A stretch of DNA of 64,000 nt from an uncultured Bacilli bacterium (lineage in GTDB: Bacteria > Bacillota_I > Bacilli_A > RF39 > UBA660), in NCBI GenBank assembly GCA_934097085.1, contig CAKONK010000002.1, positions 1-64,000 of the forward strand. Direction: 5' to 3'. The first letter of the stretch is position 1, and the number at the start of each line of letters is the position of its first letter. Shown in pieces: positions 51,390 through 61,073 of the stretch. A program made the translations under genes and the position numbers. The notes below the pieces were generated by a model. The model was not told where the DNA came from. It searched no databases and saw only the letters and a program-made list of their open reading frames with translations.

Positions 51390-52489
51390 TAAACATTAAA
51401 CCTAAAGTAACAAATGTCACCATCTTGCATAACATATTCTTTTCCCTCAAGGCGAAGACGGCCAGCTTCTTTTACTTTAACTTCACTTCCAAATGTTTCA
51501 AGGTCCTCAAAACTCATAACTTCAGCCTTAATAAAGCCTCTCTCAAAGTCAGAGTGAATTATACCAGCACATTTTGGAGCAAGCATTCCTTTTTTAAAAG
51601 TCCACGCTCTTACTTCATCTTTTCCACAGGTAAAGAATGTTGCAAGTCCTAATAAATCATATGTTGCAAATATAAGTTTATCAAGTCCACTATTTGCAAT
51701 CCCTAATTCTTTTAAATACTCATTTCTTTCTTCATCTGAAAGTGATGATAATTCTTCTTCCATTTTAGCACACATAACAATAACGCTTGAACCTTCTTTT
51801 TCAGCATACTCTTTAACCAATTTAGTATATTTATTATCGCCATTTACAACATCATCCTCTAAAACATTTGCTGCATAAATAACTTTCTTTTGTGTTATTA
51901 AATTAAATCCACTTAAAAGATTAAGTTCATCTTCATTAAACTCTAGATTTTTAACTAAAATATTTTTTTGTAAAGCATCTTTAATCCTATTTAAAAGATT
52001 TACTTCTAATGCAAGTGCTTTATCTTTTGTAGCTTGTGCTTTCTTTTCTATCTTATCAAGTCTATTTTGAACTATCTCTAAATCTGATAAAATTAACTCT
52101 GTATTAATTATTTCTATATCTGAAATTGGATCAACCTTACCAGAAACATGTATGATTTCCGGATTATCAAAACATCTTACAACATGAACGATTGCATCAA
52201 CCTCGCGAATATGTGATAAAAACTTATTTCCTAGTCCTTCGCCACTTGAGGCACCTTTTACAAGACCTGCAATATCGATAAATTCATAACTAGTTGGTAC
52301 AACACTTTTTGGTTCATACATATTAACTAGATAGTCCATTCTTTTATCTGGAACCATAACAATACCAACATTTGGTTCAATCGTAGCAAATGGATAATTT
52401 GCCGCAATAATATTTTTCTTTGTAATAGCATTAAATAAAGTTGATTTTCCTACATTTGGAAGTCCAACAATTCCCGCTTTTAATGACAT
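51389..52489 (-). CDS. ychF: Ribosome-binding ATPase YchF
   Basis: The 366-residue product has the G1 motif GLPNVGKST, IDIAGLVKGAS, the coiled-coil insertion and the C-terminal TGS domain with ARLRLEGKEY-like end. Its NxxE-type G4 region makes this an ATP-preferring member of the Obg family. Length and order match the family. It is the promoter-proximal gene of the ychF-DUF362-yvcK-whiA-truA chain. Confidence 0.96.
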   Translation of the reverse strand: MSLKAGIVGLPNVGKSTLFNAITKKNIIAANYPFATIEPNVGIVMVPDKRMDYLVNMYEPKSVVPTSYEFIDIAGLVKGASSGEGLGNKFLSHIREVDAIVHVVRCFDNPEIIHVSGKVDPISDIEIINTELILSDLEIVQNRLDKIEKKAQATKDKALALEVNLLNRIKDALQKNILVKNLEFNEDELNLLSGFNLITQKKVIYAANVLEDDVVNGDNKYTKLVKEYAEKEGSSVIVMCAKMEEELSSLSDEERNEYLKELGIANSGLDKLIFATYDLLGLATFFTCGKDEVRAWTFKKGMLAPKCAGIIHSDFERGFIKAEVMSFEDLETFGSEVKVKEAGRLRLEGKEYVMQDGDICYFRFNV

Positions 52490-52503
52490 ATTAATCCCCC
52501 ATT

Positions 52504-54042
52504 CTAAATAAATACAAATCCGTTAACACCTAAAGGTATATTAATTAAATACCATAAAATAATTAGAGCAACGAATGTAAATGCTGTTACCGCACTATAT
52601 GGTAACATAAATCTAATTGAATCAATTATACTTAATTCATTTTTACCTTGTGAACCTCTTTCAAGGTACGCTAAATATATAATATAATAAGCAAATACAG
52701 GTGTTATTCCAATACTTACACATTCTCCAAGTCTAAATATAAGTTGAGTAAACTGGGCAGACATACCAGCATTTAAAAATGTAGGTACAACTGATGATGA
52801 CATTATTGCCCATTTATTCGTAGATCCTGGGACAAATATTGTTGCTATAATTGAGCATACAAATAATAAGAATACTAAAGCAAGTCCTGTAAAATTTGAG
52901 GTAACAATAAGATTTGTAAGACCCGCAACAACGACATTTCCAATATTTGAATATTTAAAAATACTTATTAATGTTGAACCAACAAAAATATATACTAGAG
53001 TTTTACCTATACCATTTAAACTGTATCCTAAAGCATCAACAAAATCTCTTGAATTTTTAATTTTTTTAGCAACAATACCATAAACTAATCCCATTATTAT
53101 AAATAAAATTGTTATTATAAATACAAAACCATTTGAGAAAAATGAATTAGTTCCAAATAGTTTATCAATATATAAACTTTCACGATAATTTAAGAAATTT
53201 CCTGATAAAGGAAGTCCAGGTATAATATTATAAATTATTATAATTAAATAAATAATACTAGCAAAAATTGAAAGAATTAAACCTTTAAGTTCAATTTTTG
53301 TTGGATTAAATTCCATTTCTAAATCATCAATAAATTCATATTTAGGTAACTTTTTAGCAACAACATTTTCTGTAACATAAGTTAATGCTATTGATAAAAT
53401 TAAAATTGATACAGTCATAAATAGTATTAAAGAAAATGTATTAAATGTAAAATTACTATCAAGCATCTTTACACTCATTGTTGTAAGATTTGCAAGCGAG
53501 GAATCAATACTTGTGAAAAATATTGATAATCCATAGCCACAAGTTAAGGCGGCATATGATGAAATAACACCTATATTAGGATTTCTTTTACCATATTTAA
53601 ATATTAATCCAGAAAGAGGAATAATAGCTAGAAATGGTATATCTCCCATAATACTTGATATTAAACATATTAATATAATAATAAAAGTTATTGTTCTTTT
53701 TTTTGTTTTCCTAGTAAGAAGCCCTAAAGCAGTTTGTAAAAAACCACTTTTTTCCATTACTCCTATACCAATAAGCATTATAATTAAATTAGATAAAACT
53801 TTATAATTTGCAAAATTTGCAACTGTATTAGCAAAAATATATTTAAGTCCATGTAAAGAAAACATATTAATTATAGATTCTGTTGTTGTAATATATTCTC
53901 CTCTTGAGGAATTAATTGTTGTATAAGAAAAAGAAAAATTAAATATAGATAAAAGTAAACTTAACACAATTACTCCAAAAATTATTATAAGTATACTCAT
54001 AACTGGATGTAATTTAACTTTATTTCTAATCTTCCTTTTCAT
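52504..54042 (-). CDS. AbgT-family transporter
   Basis: The 512-residue product has about 11-13 membrane spans and AbgT-family features such as GDIPFLAIIPLSGLIF, ALTCGYGLS and FVPGSTNKWAIMSSSVVP. Members import p-aminobenzoyl-glutamate or export sulfonamides. The gene overlaps the end of the DUF951 gene by 17 bases and precedes ychF. Confidence 0.9.
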   Translation of the reverse strand: MKRKIRNKVKLHPVMSILIIIFGVIVLSLLLSIFNFSFSYTTINSSRGEYITTTESIINMFSLHGLKYIFANTVANFANYKVLSNLIIMLIGIGVMEKSGFLQTALGLLTRKTKKRTITFIIILICLISSIMGDIPFLAIIPLSGLIFKYGKRNPNIGVISSYAALTCGYGLSIFFTSIDSSLANLTTMSVKMLDSNFTFNTFSLILFMTVSILILSIALTYVTENVVAKKLPKYEFIDDLEMEFNPTKIELKGLILSIFASIIYLIIIIYNIIPGLPLSGNFLNYRESLYIDKLFGTNSFFSNGFVFIITILFIIMGLVYGIVAKKIKNSRDFVDALGYSLNGIGKTLVYIFVGSTLISIFKYSNIGNVVVAGLTNLIVTSNFTGLALVFLLFVCSIIATIFVPGSTNKWAIMSSSVVPTFLNAGMSAQFTQLIFRLGECVSIGITPVFAYYIIYLAYLERGSQGKNELSIIDSIRFMLPYSAVTAFTFVALIILWYLINIPLGVNGFVFI

Positions 54043-54223
54043 TTTTAATCACCTTTTTTAATTTCTTATAAAAATCTAGACGATCAAGCATTATTTCTCG
54101 TCCACAATTTTTACATTTGATTTTTACATCAGCACCAATTCTAGTTACAACCCATAAATTTGCTTTACATGCATGAGGTTTTTTCATTATAACTTCATCA
54201 TTTAAACTAAATTCTTGCTTCAT
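54026..54223 (-). CDS. DUF951 protein
   Basis: The 65-residue product MKQEFSLNDEVIMKKPHACK continues with WVVTRIGADVKIKCKNCGRE and matches DUF951 (YyzM), a small protein with a Cys pair and an SH3-like fold commonly next to parB in Bacillota. ATG at 54223 follows AAAGGATG. Function unknown; it is next to parB here too. Confidence 0.9.
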   Translation of the reverse strand: MKQEFSLNDEVIMKKPHACKANLWVVTRIGADVKIKCKNCGREIMLDRLDFYKKLKKVIKNEKED

Positions 54224-54234
54224 AAACATCCTTT

Positions 54235-55101
54235 CTAATCATTAAAGTTTATATTTAAAATCTCCATTATTCTATTTAAATCTTGCATTGAGTTATATGA
54301 TATTTCAATTTTTTTATTAGATATCCTAACTTTATTACCAATTGTATCACTAAATGCATCTTCATACATTCTAAATTTTTCATTTTTTTCTTTAATGACT
54401 TTCTTATCATCTTTTTTAGATAATAATTTTTCAACATCACGAACATTTAAATTTTCTTTAATAATTTTATTTGCTAAATTAATAACTTTTTCTTCATCAT
54501 CAATTTTACTTAAACATCTTGCGTGTGACATTGAAAGTTTTCCATTTTTAACAAGTTCTTGAACACTTTTTGGTAAATTTAAAAGACCTAAAAGGTTAGT
54601 AATATAACTTCTGCTTTTACCAAATTTTTTTGAAAATTCTTCTTGAGTCATATCTTTAACTTGTAAGATATTTGAAATAGAAATTGCTGTATCTACTGGA
54701 TTTAAATCCTCTCTTTGAATATTTTCAAGAAGAGCAATTTCCATCATTTCTTCATCAGTAAAATCTTTTATTATTGCTGGCACTGTAGTAAGACCCGCTA
54801 TTTTAGAGGCTTTGCATCTTCTTTCACCAGCAACAATTTCATAACCTTTAACACTTTTCTTTAATATAACTGGTTCAACTACACCATATACTTTAATTGA
54901 ATCAGCAAGTTCATTTAAAGCCTCTTCATCAAAGAATTTTCTTGGTTGATAAGGGTTTGGTCTAATTTGTGAAAGTTCAATCTCAGTAGCATTATTTCTT
55001 TCCTCTTTAACAATTGTGTCCTCCAAAGTATCAATTGTAAATGATGAATTAGAAAATAATTCCTCTAATCCTTTACCTAAAGCTTTTTTCTTAGTTTCCA
55101 T
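54235..55101 (-). CDS. parB: Chromosome partitioning protein ParB (Spo0J-like)
   Basis: The 288-residue product has the ParB N-terminal domain with IRPNPYQPRKFFDEEAL and the CTPase motif GERRCKAS, and a central HTH (TQEEFSKKFGKSRSYITNLL). It loads SMC and organises the origin region by binding parS. I use the ATG at 55101; a TTG nine bases upstream abuts the ribosome binding site. It overlaps parA by 11 bases. Confidence 0.94.
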   Translation of the reverse strand: METKKKALGKGLEELFSNSSFTIDTLEDTIVKEERNNATEIELSQIRPNPYQPRKFFDEEALNELADSIKVYGVVEPVILKKSVKGYEIVAGERRCKASKIAGLTTVPAIIKDFTDEEMMEIALLENIQREDLNPVDTAISISNILQVKDMTQEEFSKKFGKSRSYITNLLGLLNLPKSVQELVKNGKLSMSHARCLSKIDDEEKVINLANKIIKENLNVRDVEKLLSKKDDKKVIKEKNEKFRMYEDAFSDTIGNKVRISNKKIEISYNSMQDLNRIMEILNINFND

Positions 55102-55876
55102 CTCTTTCAATCACCTCTTTCGCTAAATTATGATATGCTTCAGCACCACGACTTTCTGGATCGTATTCATTAATTGGTTTTCCATGACTTGGAGCCTCAA
55201 CTAGTCTAACAAGTCTAGGAATAATTGTATTAAATACTTTATCTTTAAAATATTTTCTTATTTCTTCGATAACCTCAAGTCCTATATTTGTTCTACCATC
55301 AAGCATAGTAAGTAGAACACCCTCAATACGAAGTTCAGGATTCATTGAATTTTGAACCATTATTATAGAGTTTAATAACTGGGTAATACCCTCTAAAGCA
55401 TAGAACTCACATTGAACTGGTATAATAACAGCATCACTTGCTACAAGAGCATTCATTGTGGAAAGTCCTAAAGATGGTTGACAATCAATTATTATATAAT
55501 CAAAATTATCTTTAATAGTTTCTAATGCATTTCTTAATTGATTATTTCTTTGAAAAGTATTATCAGAAAACATCTTTTTAACAAATTCAACATCAATTCC
55601 CGCTAAATTTAATGTTGATGGAATAATGCTTAAATTTTTAAATTTTGTTTTATATATAGCCTTTTTAATTTCACATAAACCAGTTATAGTTTCATAAATA
55701 TCATGCTCAAAATCAGTGGTATTAAAACCAAGACCAGTTGTAGCATTACTTTGCGGATCCATGTCAATAAGAAGGGTTTTTTTCCCACATTGTCCTAAAG
55801 CTGCTGCTAAATTTATACTTGTTGTAGTCTTACCTACACCACCTTTTTGATTAACTAATGATATTACTCTTGCCAT
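55091..55876 (-). CDS. parA: Chromosome partitioning ATPase ParA (Soj)
   Basis: The 261-residue product has the deviant Walker A KGGVGKTT (residues 10-17), DMDPQSNATTGLG and the Walker B-like DYIIIDCQPSLGL. It forms the Soj/Spo0J pair with parB and influences origin segregation and DnaA. In this genome the pair follows the ribosomal operon instead of lying beside rsmG/mnmG; the position relative to oriC cannot be told. Confidence 0.95.
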   Translation of the reverse strand: MARVISLVNQKGGVGKTTTSINLAAALGQCGKKTLLIDMDPQSNATTGLGFNTTDFEHDIYETITGLCEIKKAIYKTKFKNLSIIPSTLNLAGIDVEFVKKMFSDNTFQRNNQLRNALETIKDNFDYIIIDCQPSLGLSTMNALVASDAVIIPVQCEFYALEGITQLLNSIIMVQNSMNPELRIEGVLLTMLDGRTNIGLEVIEEIRKYFKDKVFNTIIPRLVRLVEAPSHGKPINEYDPESRGAEAYHNLAKEVIERDGN

Positions 55877-55971
55877 ATTAACACTTCCTAACTGCTACTA
55901 TATATTTTAACATATAATAAGTAAATATTGAATAAAAAAAGATAAAGTTTTACAAAGAAAATTTATGAATT

Positions 55972-55996
55972 AAAAAAAGTATAGAAAATTCTATAC
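55972..55996 (-). terminator. Terminator of the ribosomal operon
   Basis: GTATAGAA and TTCTATAC form a perfect 8-bp stem around two bases, followed by T7; the rplQ stop codon is in the stem. Confidence 0.88.
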
Positions 55997-56329
55997 TAAT
56001 TCTAATTTTACCTCTAAAGCATCATCACCACGACGTTCATTTAATTTAATAATTCTTGTATATCCACCAGCACGGTTTTCATATCTTTTTGCTAAATCAT
56101 TAAATACTTTTTGAACAACTTCGTTATCATTATGTAAAAATGCTAAAGCTTTTCTTCTTGCAACAAGTGAACCATCTTTTCCGTAAGTAATCATTTTATC
56201 AACAAATTTTCTTACTTCTTTTGCACGAGATTCAGTTGTAACAATACTTTCATGCATAATAACATCTTTAGTAAGTCCAGCTAAAATGCTTCTTCTAATT
56301 TTATTATTTCTTCCTAATTTACGATACAT
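55991..56329 (-). CDS. rplQ: 50S ribosomal protein L17
   Basis: The 112-residue product MYRKLGRNNKIRRSILAGL has the normal L17 length and the conserved YTRIIKLNERRGDDALEV end. It is the last gene of the long operon, three bases after rpoA, and the terminator overlaps its stop. Confidence 0.97.
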   Translation of the reverse strand: MYRKLGRNNKIRRSILAGLTKDVIMHESIVTTESRAKEVRKFVDKMITYGKDGSLVARRKALAFLHNDNEVVQKVFNDLAKRYENRAGGYTRIIKLNERRGDDALEVKLELV

Positions 56330-56332
56330 ATT

Positions 56333-57277
56333 CTACTCCTTAAATTGTAGTCCTAAATCAGCAACTTTGTCAATAACCTCTTTAAGAGATTTCTTTCCTA
56401 AGTTTCTAATTTTAGTAACCTCTACTTCTTTCATATTTACTAAATCTTGAAGAGTATGAATTCCATGTCTTTTTAAGCAATTAAATGCTCTAACAGAGAA
56501 GTCAACTTCTTCAATTGGTGTTTCTAATGTTTTTGCTAAATTATCAACTTGTTTTTCTTGCATAATACCAGCAATGTTACTAATACTATTTAAATCAGCA
56601 ACGATAGCAAAATGTTCTACTAATATTTTAGCAGATAAAGCCATTGCTTCTTCTGGAGTCATACTACCATTTGTAGTAACTTCAATAACAAGTTTATCAT
56701 AAGTTTCATCTTGACCAACTCTTGTATCTAATACTTCGTATTTTACAAGTTCTATTGGTGAATAATTTGAGTCTACTGGAATAACACCAACTTTAATTTC
56801 TTTCATATTTAATTTATTTGTTTTTGCATCAACATATCCTCTACCATTTTCAATAGTAAGTTCCATATCGATTTTTCCACCTTTTACAAGGTTACAAATA
56901 ACTAAATCTGGATTAATTACATCAACATCAGCATTTTTTTCAATCATACCTGCAGTAACAGGTCCTTCAGTATCACAAGATAAATGAAGTACTTTTTGTT
57001 CCTCAGTATGATTTTTTACAACTAATTTTTTGATGTTTAATACTATTTGAGTAACATCCTCAACTATACCATCAATTTTTTGAAATTCATGCATAACACC
57101 ATCAATTTTAATTGATGTTACACTACTTCCAGGTAAACTAGATAGTAATACCCTTCTTAATGCATTTCCAATAGTTGTACCAAAACCTCTTTCAAGTGGT
57201 TCTAGTTCAAATTTACCATAATTACTAGTTTCATTATATTCTGAAATTTTGTATTCTGGTTTTTCAAATTTTATCAT
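56333..57277 (-). CDS. rpoA: RNA polymerase alpha subunit
   Basis: The 314-residue product has the assembly domain (FGTTIGNALRRVLLSSLPGS) and the C-terminal UP-element-binding domain (VRAFNCLKRHGIHTLQDL, then IRNLGKKSLKEV). Usual length. It lies between rpsK and rplQ as in other Bacillota. Confidence 0.98.
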   Translation of the reverse strand: MIKFEKPEYKISEYNETSNYGKFELEPLERGFGTTIGNALRRVLLSSLPGSSVTSIKIDGVMHEFQKIDGIVEDVTQIVLNIKKLVVKNHTEEQKVLHLSCDTEGPVTAGMIEKNADVDVINPDLVICNLVKGGKIDMELTIENGRGYVDAKTNKLNMKEIKVGVIPVDSNYSPIELVKYEVLDTRVGQDETYDKLVIEVTTNGSMTPEEAMALSAKILVEHFAIVADLNSISNIAGIMQEKQVDNLAKTLETPIEEVDFSVRAFNCLKRHGIHTLQDLVNMKEVEVTKIRNLGKKSLKEVIDKVADLGLQFKE

Positions 57278-57294
57278 AATTACCCTCCCTTTTA

Positions 57295-57678
57295 TTAATT
57301 TCTTGGTCTTTTTGGTGGTCTACAACCATTGTGTGGAACAGGTGTTTCATCTGTTATACTAGTAATTTCAAGTCCAGCTGATTGAATACTACGAATAGCA
57401 TTTTCTCTTCCTGGTCCTAAACCTTTTACATAAACATCAACTTTTACAACACCTTGATCTTTAGCAGCATTAGCAGCAGCTTCTGCAGAAAGTCCAGCAG
57501 CAAAAGGAGTTTTCTTTTTACTACCTTTATAACCAATTCTTCCAGCAGAGGACCAACTAATTGCATTACCATTATGGTCACAAATTGTTACGATTGTGTT
57601 ATTATATGTTGCATGAATATGTGCTTCTGCTTCAGTAACATTAATTTTATTTTTCTTTTTTCTTCTATTATATGCCAT
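57295..57678 (-). CDS. rpsK: 30S ribosomal protein S11
   Basis: The 127-residue product carries ATYNNTIVTICDHNGNAISW, KGLGPGRENAIRSI and the C terminus HNGCRPPKRPRN. Normal length. It belongs to the rpmJ-rpsM-rpsK-rpoA-rplQ alpha block. Confidence 0.97.
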   Translation of the reverse strand: MAYNRRKKKNKINVTEAEAHIHATYNNTIVTICDHNGNAISWSSAGRIGYKGSKKKTPFAAGLSAEAAANAAKDQGVVKVDVYVKGLGPGRENAIRSIQSAGLEITSITDETPVPHNGCRPPKRPRN

Positions 57679-57688
57679 ATTATCTCAC

Positions 57689-58063
57689 CTACTTTGAAAC
57701 CTTTTTCTTATTTGCAACTACTTTTCCTCTACCTTTTCTAGTATGAGCGTTGCGGCTTGTTCTTTGACCTCTTACAGGAAGTCCTTTTTTATGTCTTATA
57801 CCTTGATAAGAATTTATTTCCATTTTGTTTTTAATGTTCATTTGAACTTCTCTACGAAGATCACCTTCAGTTGTATGTTTTTCAACTTCTTTACGAAGTG
57901 CAGCAATTTCTTCCTCTGTTAAATCTTTAATTTTTTTAGTTGCTTCAACATTTGCATCTTTACAAATAGTTTTACCTAAATTTGGACCAATACCATAGAT
58001 AGCAGTAAGTCCTATCCAAGTATGTTTTTCATTAGGTAATTCAATATTTTTAATTCTCGCCAT
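57689..58063 (-). CDS. rpsM: 30S ribosomal protein S13
   Basis: The 124-residue product contains LTAIYGIGPNLGKTICKDAN, SYQGIRHKKGLPVRGQRT and the basic tail TRKGRGKVVANKKK. It contacts the 50S subunit through the B1 bridges. Normal position after rpmJ. Confidence 0.97.
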   Translation of the reverse strand: MARIKNIELPNEKHTWIGLTAIYGIGPNLGKTICKDANVEATKKIKDLTEEEIAALRKEVEKHTTEGDLRREVQMNIKNKMEINSYQGIRHKKGLPVRGQRTSRNAHTRKGRGKVVANKKKVSK

Positions 58064-58071
58064 AATTTCTC

Positions 58072-58185
58072 CTATCCTTGAACTTGTTTATGTTTAGGGT
58101 TATTACAAATAACCATAACTTTTCCTTTTCTTCTAATAACTTTACATTTTTTACATATCTTTTTTACAGATGGTCTAACTTTCAT
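58072..58185 (-). CDS. rpmJ: 50S ribosomal protein L36
   Basis: The 37-residue product MKVRPSVKKICKKCKVIRRK ends in ICNNPKHKQVQG and has the Cys/His zinc motif (C-x2-C, C, H). GGAGG is six bases upstream. It lies between infA and rpsM, the standard position. Confidence 0.97.
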   Translation of the reverse strand: MKVRPSVKKICKKCKVIRRKGKVMVICNNPKHKQVQG

Positions 58186-58194
58186 AATATCCTC

Positions 58195-58419
58195 CTATCT
58201 TTTATTCCATGTAATTATCCCACGTGTTAAATCATAAGGTGAAAGTTCTACTGTAACGGTATCACCCGGTAAGATACGAATCATATTAATACGCATTTTA
58301 CCAGAAACGTAGGCTTTTACAGTATGTCCATTAGATAGTTCTACTAAATAGTCACTACCTTTTAAGACTTCAATAACTTTCCCTTCCACTTCTATTTTAT
58401 CATTTTTCTTATTAGCCAT
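58195..58419 (-). CDS. infA: Translation initiation factor IF-1
   Basis: The 74-residue OB-fold protein contains EVEGKVIEVLKGSDYLVEL, SGKMRINMIRILPGDTVTVE and SPYDLTRGIITWNKR. It blocks the A site during initiation. Normal position between map and rpmJ. Confidence 0.97.
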   Translation of the reverse strand: MANKKNDKIEVEGKVIEVLKGSDYLVELSNGHTVKAYVSGKMRINMIRILPGDTVTVELSPYDLTRGIITWNKR

Positions 58420-58429
58420 ATTATTTTTC

Positions 58430-59173
58430 TCACTCTCCCGTTAAAATTTCATATCCATCTTTAGTAACTACAATTGTGTGTTCAAAATGCGCACTAGGCA
58501 TTCCATCTTCAGTTTTAACTGTCCAATCATTATCATCTAAGTAAACATGTCTTTTACCTAAATTAAGCATTGGTTCAATACAAATTGTCATACCTTCTTT
58601 TAAGATAACATTTGTTTTTGTATAAAAGTTTGGCACATCTGGATCTTCATGCATTGAAGTTCCAATTCCGTGACCCACTAATTCTTCGACTACTGAAAGC
58701 CCATTTTTATGAGCATAATCTTCAATAGTTTTTCCTATTAGTGATAAAGGAGTTCCAGCTTTTACAACACTTAATCCTTTATATAAAGCATTTTTAGTAT
58801 TTTCAACTAAACTTCTTACATCATCAGATACATTTCCAATAATATAAGTTCTAGCACTATCACTTTCATATCCTTTGAATCTAACAGTTAAATCAACTTT
58901 TAATATATCACCATTTTTAAGTTTTCGATTATCTGGAATACCATGAACTACTTCATCGTTTAAAGATAAACAAACACTTTTTGGGAAACCTTCATAATTT
59001 AGTTCCGAAGGAATTGCGCCATTTTTACGAATAAATGCATCAACAATATCATTTAACTCGTTAAGTGATATACCTATTTTAAGATGTTTTTTTATTTCCT
59101 CATGAGCTAGAAAGTTGATATGACCACTTTCTTTCATAAGTTCAATTTCTCGTTTACTTTTAATATTAATCAC
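58430..59173 (-). CDS. map: Methionine aminopeptidase, type I
   Basis: The 247-residue product has metal ligands in ILKVDLTVRFKGYESDSAR (Asp pair), GHGIGTSMHEDP (His) and the Glu residues of ICIEPMLN and FEHTIVV. It removes the initiator Met from nascent proteins. It starts inside the end of adk (8-base overlap). Its TGA stop is further evidence for the standard code. Confidence 0.97.
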   Translation of the reverse strand: MINIKSKREIELMKESGHINFLAHEEIKKHLKIGISLNELNDIVDAFIRKNGAIPSELNYEGFPKSVCLSLNDEVVHGIPDNRKLKNGDILKVDLTVRFKGYESDSARTYIIGNVSDDVRSLVENTKNALYKGLSVVKAGTPLSLIGKTIEDYAHKNGLSVVEELVGHGIGTSMHEDPDVPNFYTKTNVILKEGMTICIEPMLNLGKRHVYLDDNDWTVKTEDGMPSAHFEHTIVVTKDGYEILTGE

Positions 59174-59813
59174 TTAAAATCTCCATTAATCTGTCTTTTA
59201 AATTTAAATCTTTGTTATTAACATCAATTTCCACTAATTTATTTAAATCTTTGTAATACTCTATTATAGGTAAAGTATTTTGAACATAAGTATCAAAACG
59301 AACTTTAAAACTTTCTTCATTATCGTCTCCTCTGACAGTAAGTGGAGTTTTACAATCATCACATATGCCTTCTTCTTTTGGTTTAAAACCATCAAAGAAA
59401 ATGTTATAACTTCTTCCACACTTTTCACAAGTTACTCTTCCAAGAGTACGTTTTAAAGCAAGTTCTTTATCAATATTTAAATAAATAACAACATAATTAC
59501 TAATATTTAATTTATCAAATAAAATACTTAAATTTTTTGCTTGATTAATTGTTCTAGGAAATCCATCTAAAATAAATGGTTTATCTAATTTAGATAGTGT
59601 TTCTTCGATTAATTTAATCATATAATCATCACTAACAAGTTTGCCAGCATCGATTATCTTTTTTATTTCTTTTCCGAGGCTACTTTGAGAAGCAATTTCA
59701 CTTCTTAAAATAGCCCCAGTAGAAATATGTTTACAATCATAAGTATTTTTAAGTATGTCGCTACAAGTACCTTTACCTGCAGCAGGCGGTGCTAAAAATA
59801 TTATGTTTTTCAT
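59166..59813 (-). CDS. adk: Adenylate kinase with zinc LID
   Basis: The 215-residue product has the P-loop APPAAGKGT, the DGFPRT motif and a long LID with two CxxC pairs (CEKCGRSYN and CDDCKTP), which bind a structural zinc as in Gram-positive enzymes. It interconverts AMP, ADP and ATP. ATG overlaps the secY TGA. Confidence 0.97.
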   Translation of the reverse strand: MKNIIFLAPPAAGKGTCSDILKNTYDCKHISTGAILRSEIASQSSLGKEIKKIIDAGKLVSDDYMIKLIEETLSKLDKPFILDGFPRTINQAKNLSILFDKLNISNYVVIYLNIDKELALKRTLGRVTCEKCGRSYNIFFDGFKPKEEGICDDCKTPLTVRGDDNEESFKVRFDTYVQNTLPIIEYYKDLNKLVEIDVNNKDLNLKDRLMEILSD

Positions 59814-61072
59814 CTTAATCTCTTTCTCTTAGAAGAATAACTTCTACTAACAAGACTACTTTCTAATTGTTTATAAGTTTCAATTGCTACACCTACAACA
59901 ATTAATATACCAGTTCCACCAATTGTTACATATGATGGAAGTGAAGTAAGTTTTGAAAGTAATATAGGCATTCCTGCTAAGATGACTAGGAATAGTGCTC
60001 CCACTAGTGTTAATTTAGATAGTGAATTACTAATATATTTAGAAGTATCACTACCAGGTCTAATACCAGGAATATAACCACCATTCTCATTTAAATTTTT
60101 ACTCATTTCATCTGGATTCATTACAAGGAATGTATAGAAGTAAGCAAATACTACTATTAAAACCAAGTATAATATAAATCCAGTAGTAGAAGTGTACATA
60201 ATATATTTATTTACAAAATCTATTGCACTTTGTTTACCAATTAAGGTAACAATTGTTGCTGGAATAGTTGTAACTATTGAAGCAAATATTACTGGAATAA
60301 CACTTGCAGAATTTATTTTTAATGGTAAATAGTTTGTTTGTGCACCATATGCTGAAGATGTTCTATTAGAATATTGAATTGGTATTCTTCTTTCAGCAAG
60401 TTGAACCCAAATAATTCCAACGATAACAATAACATACACAAGTACAAATAAACTAAATAATATAATTCCAACAGTTTTTGAAAAACTTCCCATTACAAGT
60501 GAAGCAAATGCTCCCCTAAAAATATTAGGCATACTTTGAATAATACCAGCCATTATAAGCATTGATTGTCCATTACCAATACCTTTATTAGTAATTTGAT
60601 CACCCATCCACATACAGAAAGATGTACCAGCAACCATAACTAATGTAGTTTTAATAATTTCCATAGCATTTAACCCTTTCATATAGAAAGCAGTTAAAGC
60701 ATAAGCTTGTAAAAAGGCAATAAATATTCCTAAATATCTTGTAATTTTGTTAATCTTTTGTCTTCCAGTATAACCTTGATCTTTAAGATCTTTAAAGTAA
60801 GGTACAATATCCATTTGTAAAATTTCAGTAATAATTGAGGCAGTAATATAAGGGGAAACGCCTAGAGCAAATATTGAAAAATTTGATAGACCTCCACCAC
60901 TCATTACGTTGAATATTTCTAGAAAACCTAGTTCTTCATATACTGCTGATGCCCAAGGAATTGTTATAGTTGTACCTAAACAAAATATTCCTAAACACAT
61001 CATTGTAAAATAGATTTTTTTTCTTAAGTCTTTATTACTTTTATTAAAAAATCCTGAAAAACCACGAAACAT
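59810..61072 (-). CDS. secY: Preprotein translocase subunit SecY
   Basis: The 420-residue product has ten membrane spans, GVSPYITASIITEILQM (plug/TM2 region), and LAERRIPIQYSNRTSSAYGA in the cytoplasmic loop, then NPDEMSKNLNENGGYIPGIR. It forms the protein-conducting channel. Normal place after rplO, and it overlaps adk by four bases. Confidence 0.97.
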   Translation of the reverse strand: MFRGFSGFFNKSNKDLRKKIYFTMMCLGIFCLGTTITIPWASAVYEELGFLEIFNVMSGGGLSNFSIFALGVSPYITASIITEILQMDIVPYFKDLKDQGYTGRQKINKITRYLGIFIAFLQAYALTAFYMKGLNAMEIIKTTLVMVAGTSFCMWMGDQITNKGIGNGQSMLIMAGIIQSMPNIFRGAFASLVMGSFSKTVGIILFSLFVLVYVIVIVGIIWVQLAERRIPIQYSNRTSSAYGAQTNYLPLKINSASVIPVIFASIVTTIPATIVTLIGKQSAIDFVNKYIMYTSTTGFILYLVLIVVFAYFYTFLVMNPDEMSKNLNENGGYIPGIRPGSDTSKYISNSLSKLTLVGALFLVILAGMPILLSKLTSLPSYVTIGGTGILIVVGVAIETYKQLESSLVSRSYSSKRKRLR

Positions 61073-61073
61073 T

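Noticed and set aside
57454..57741. 95-codon frame antisense to rpsK and rpsM
   Set aside because: It is the complement of conserved ribosomal genes, with Ser/Phe-rich nonsense composition typical of antisense frames in AT-rich coding DNA.
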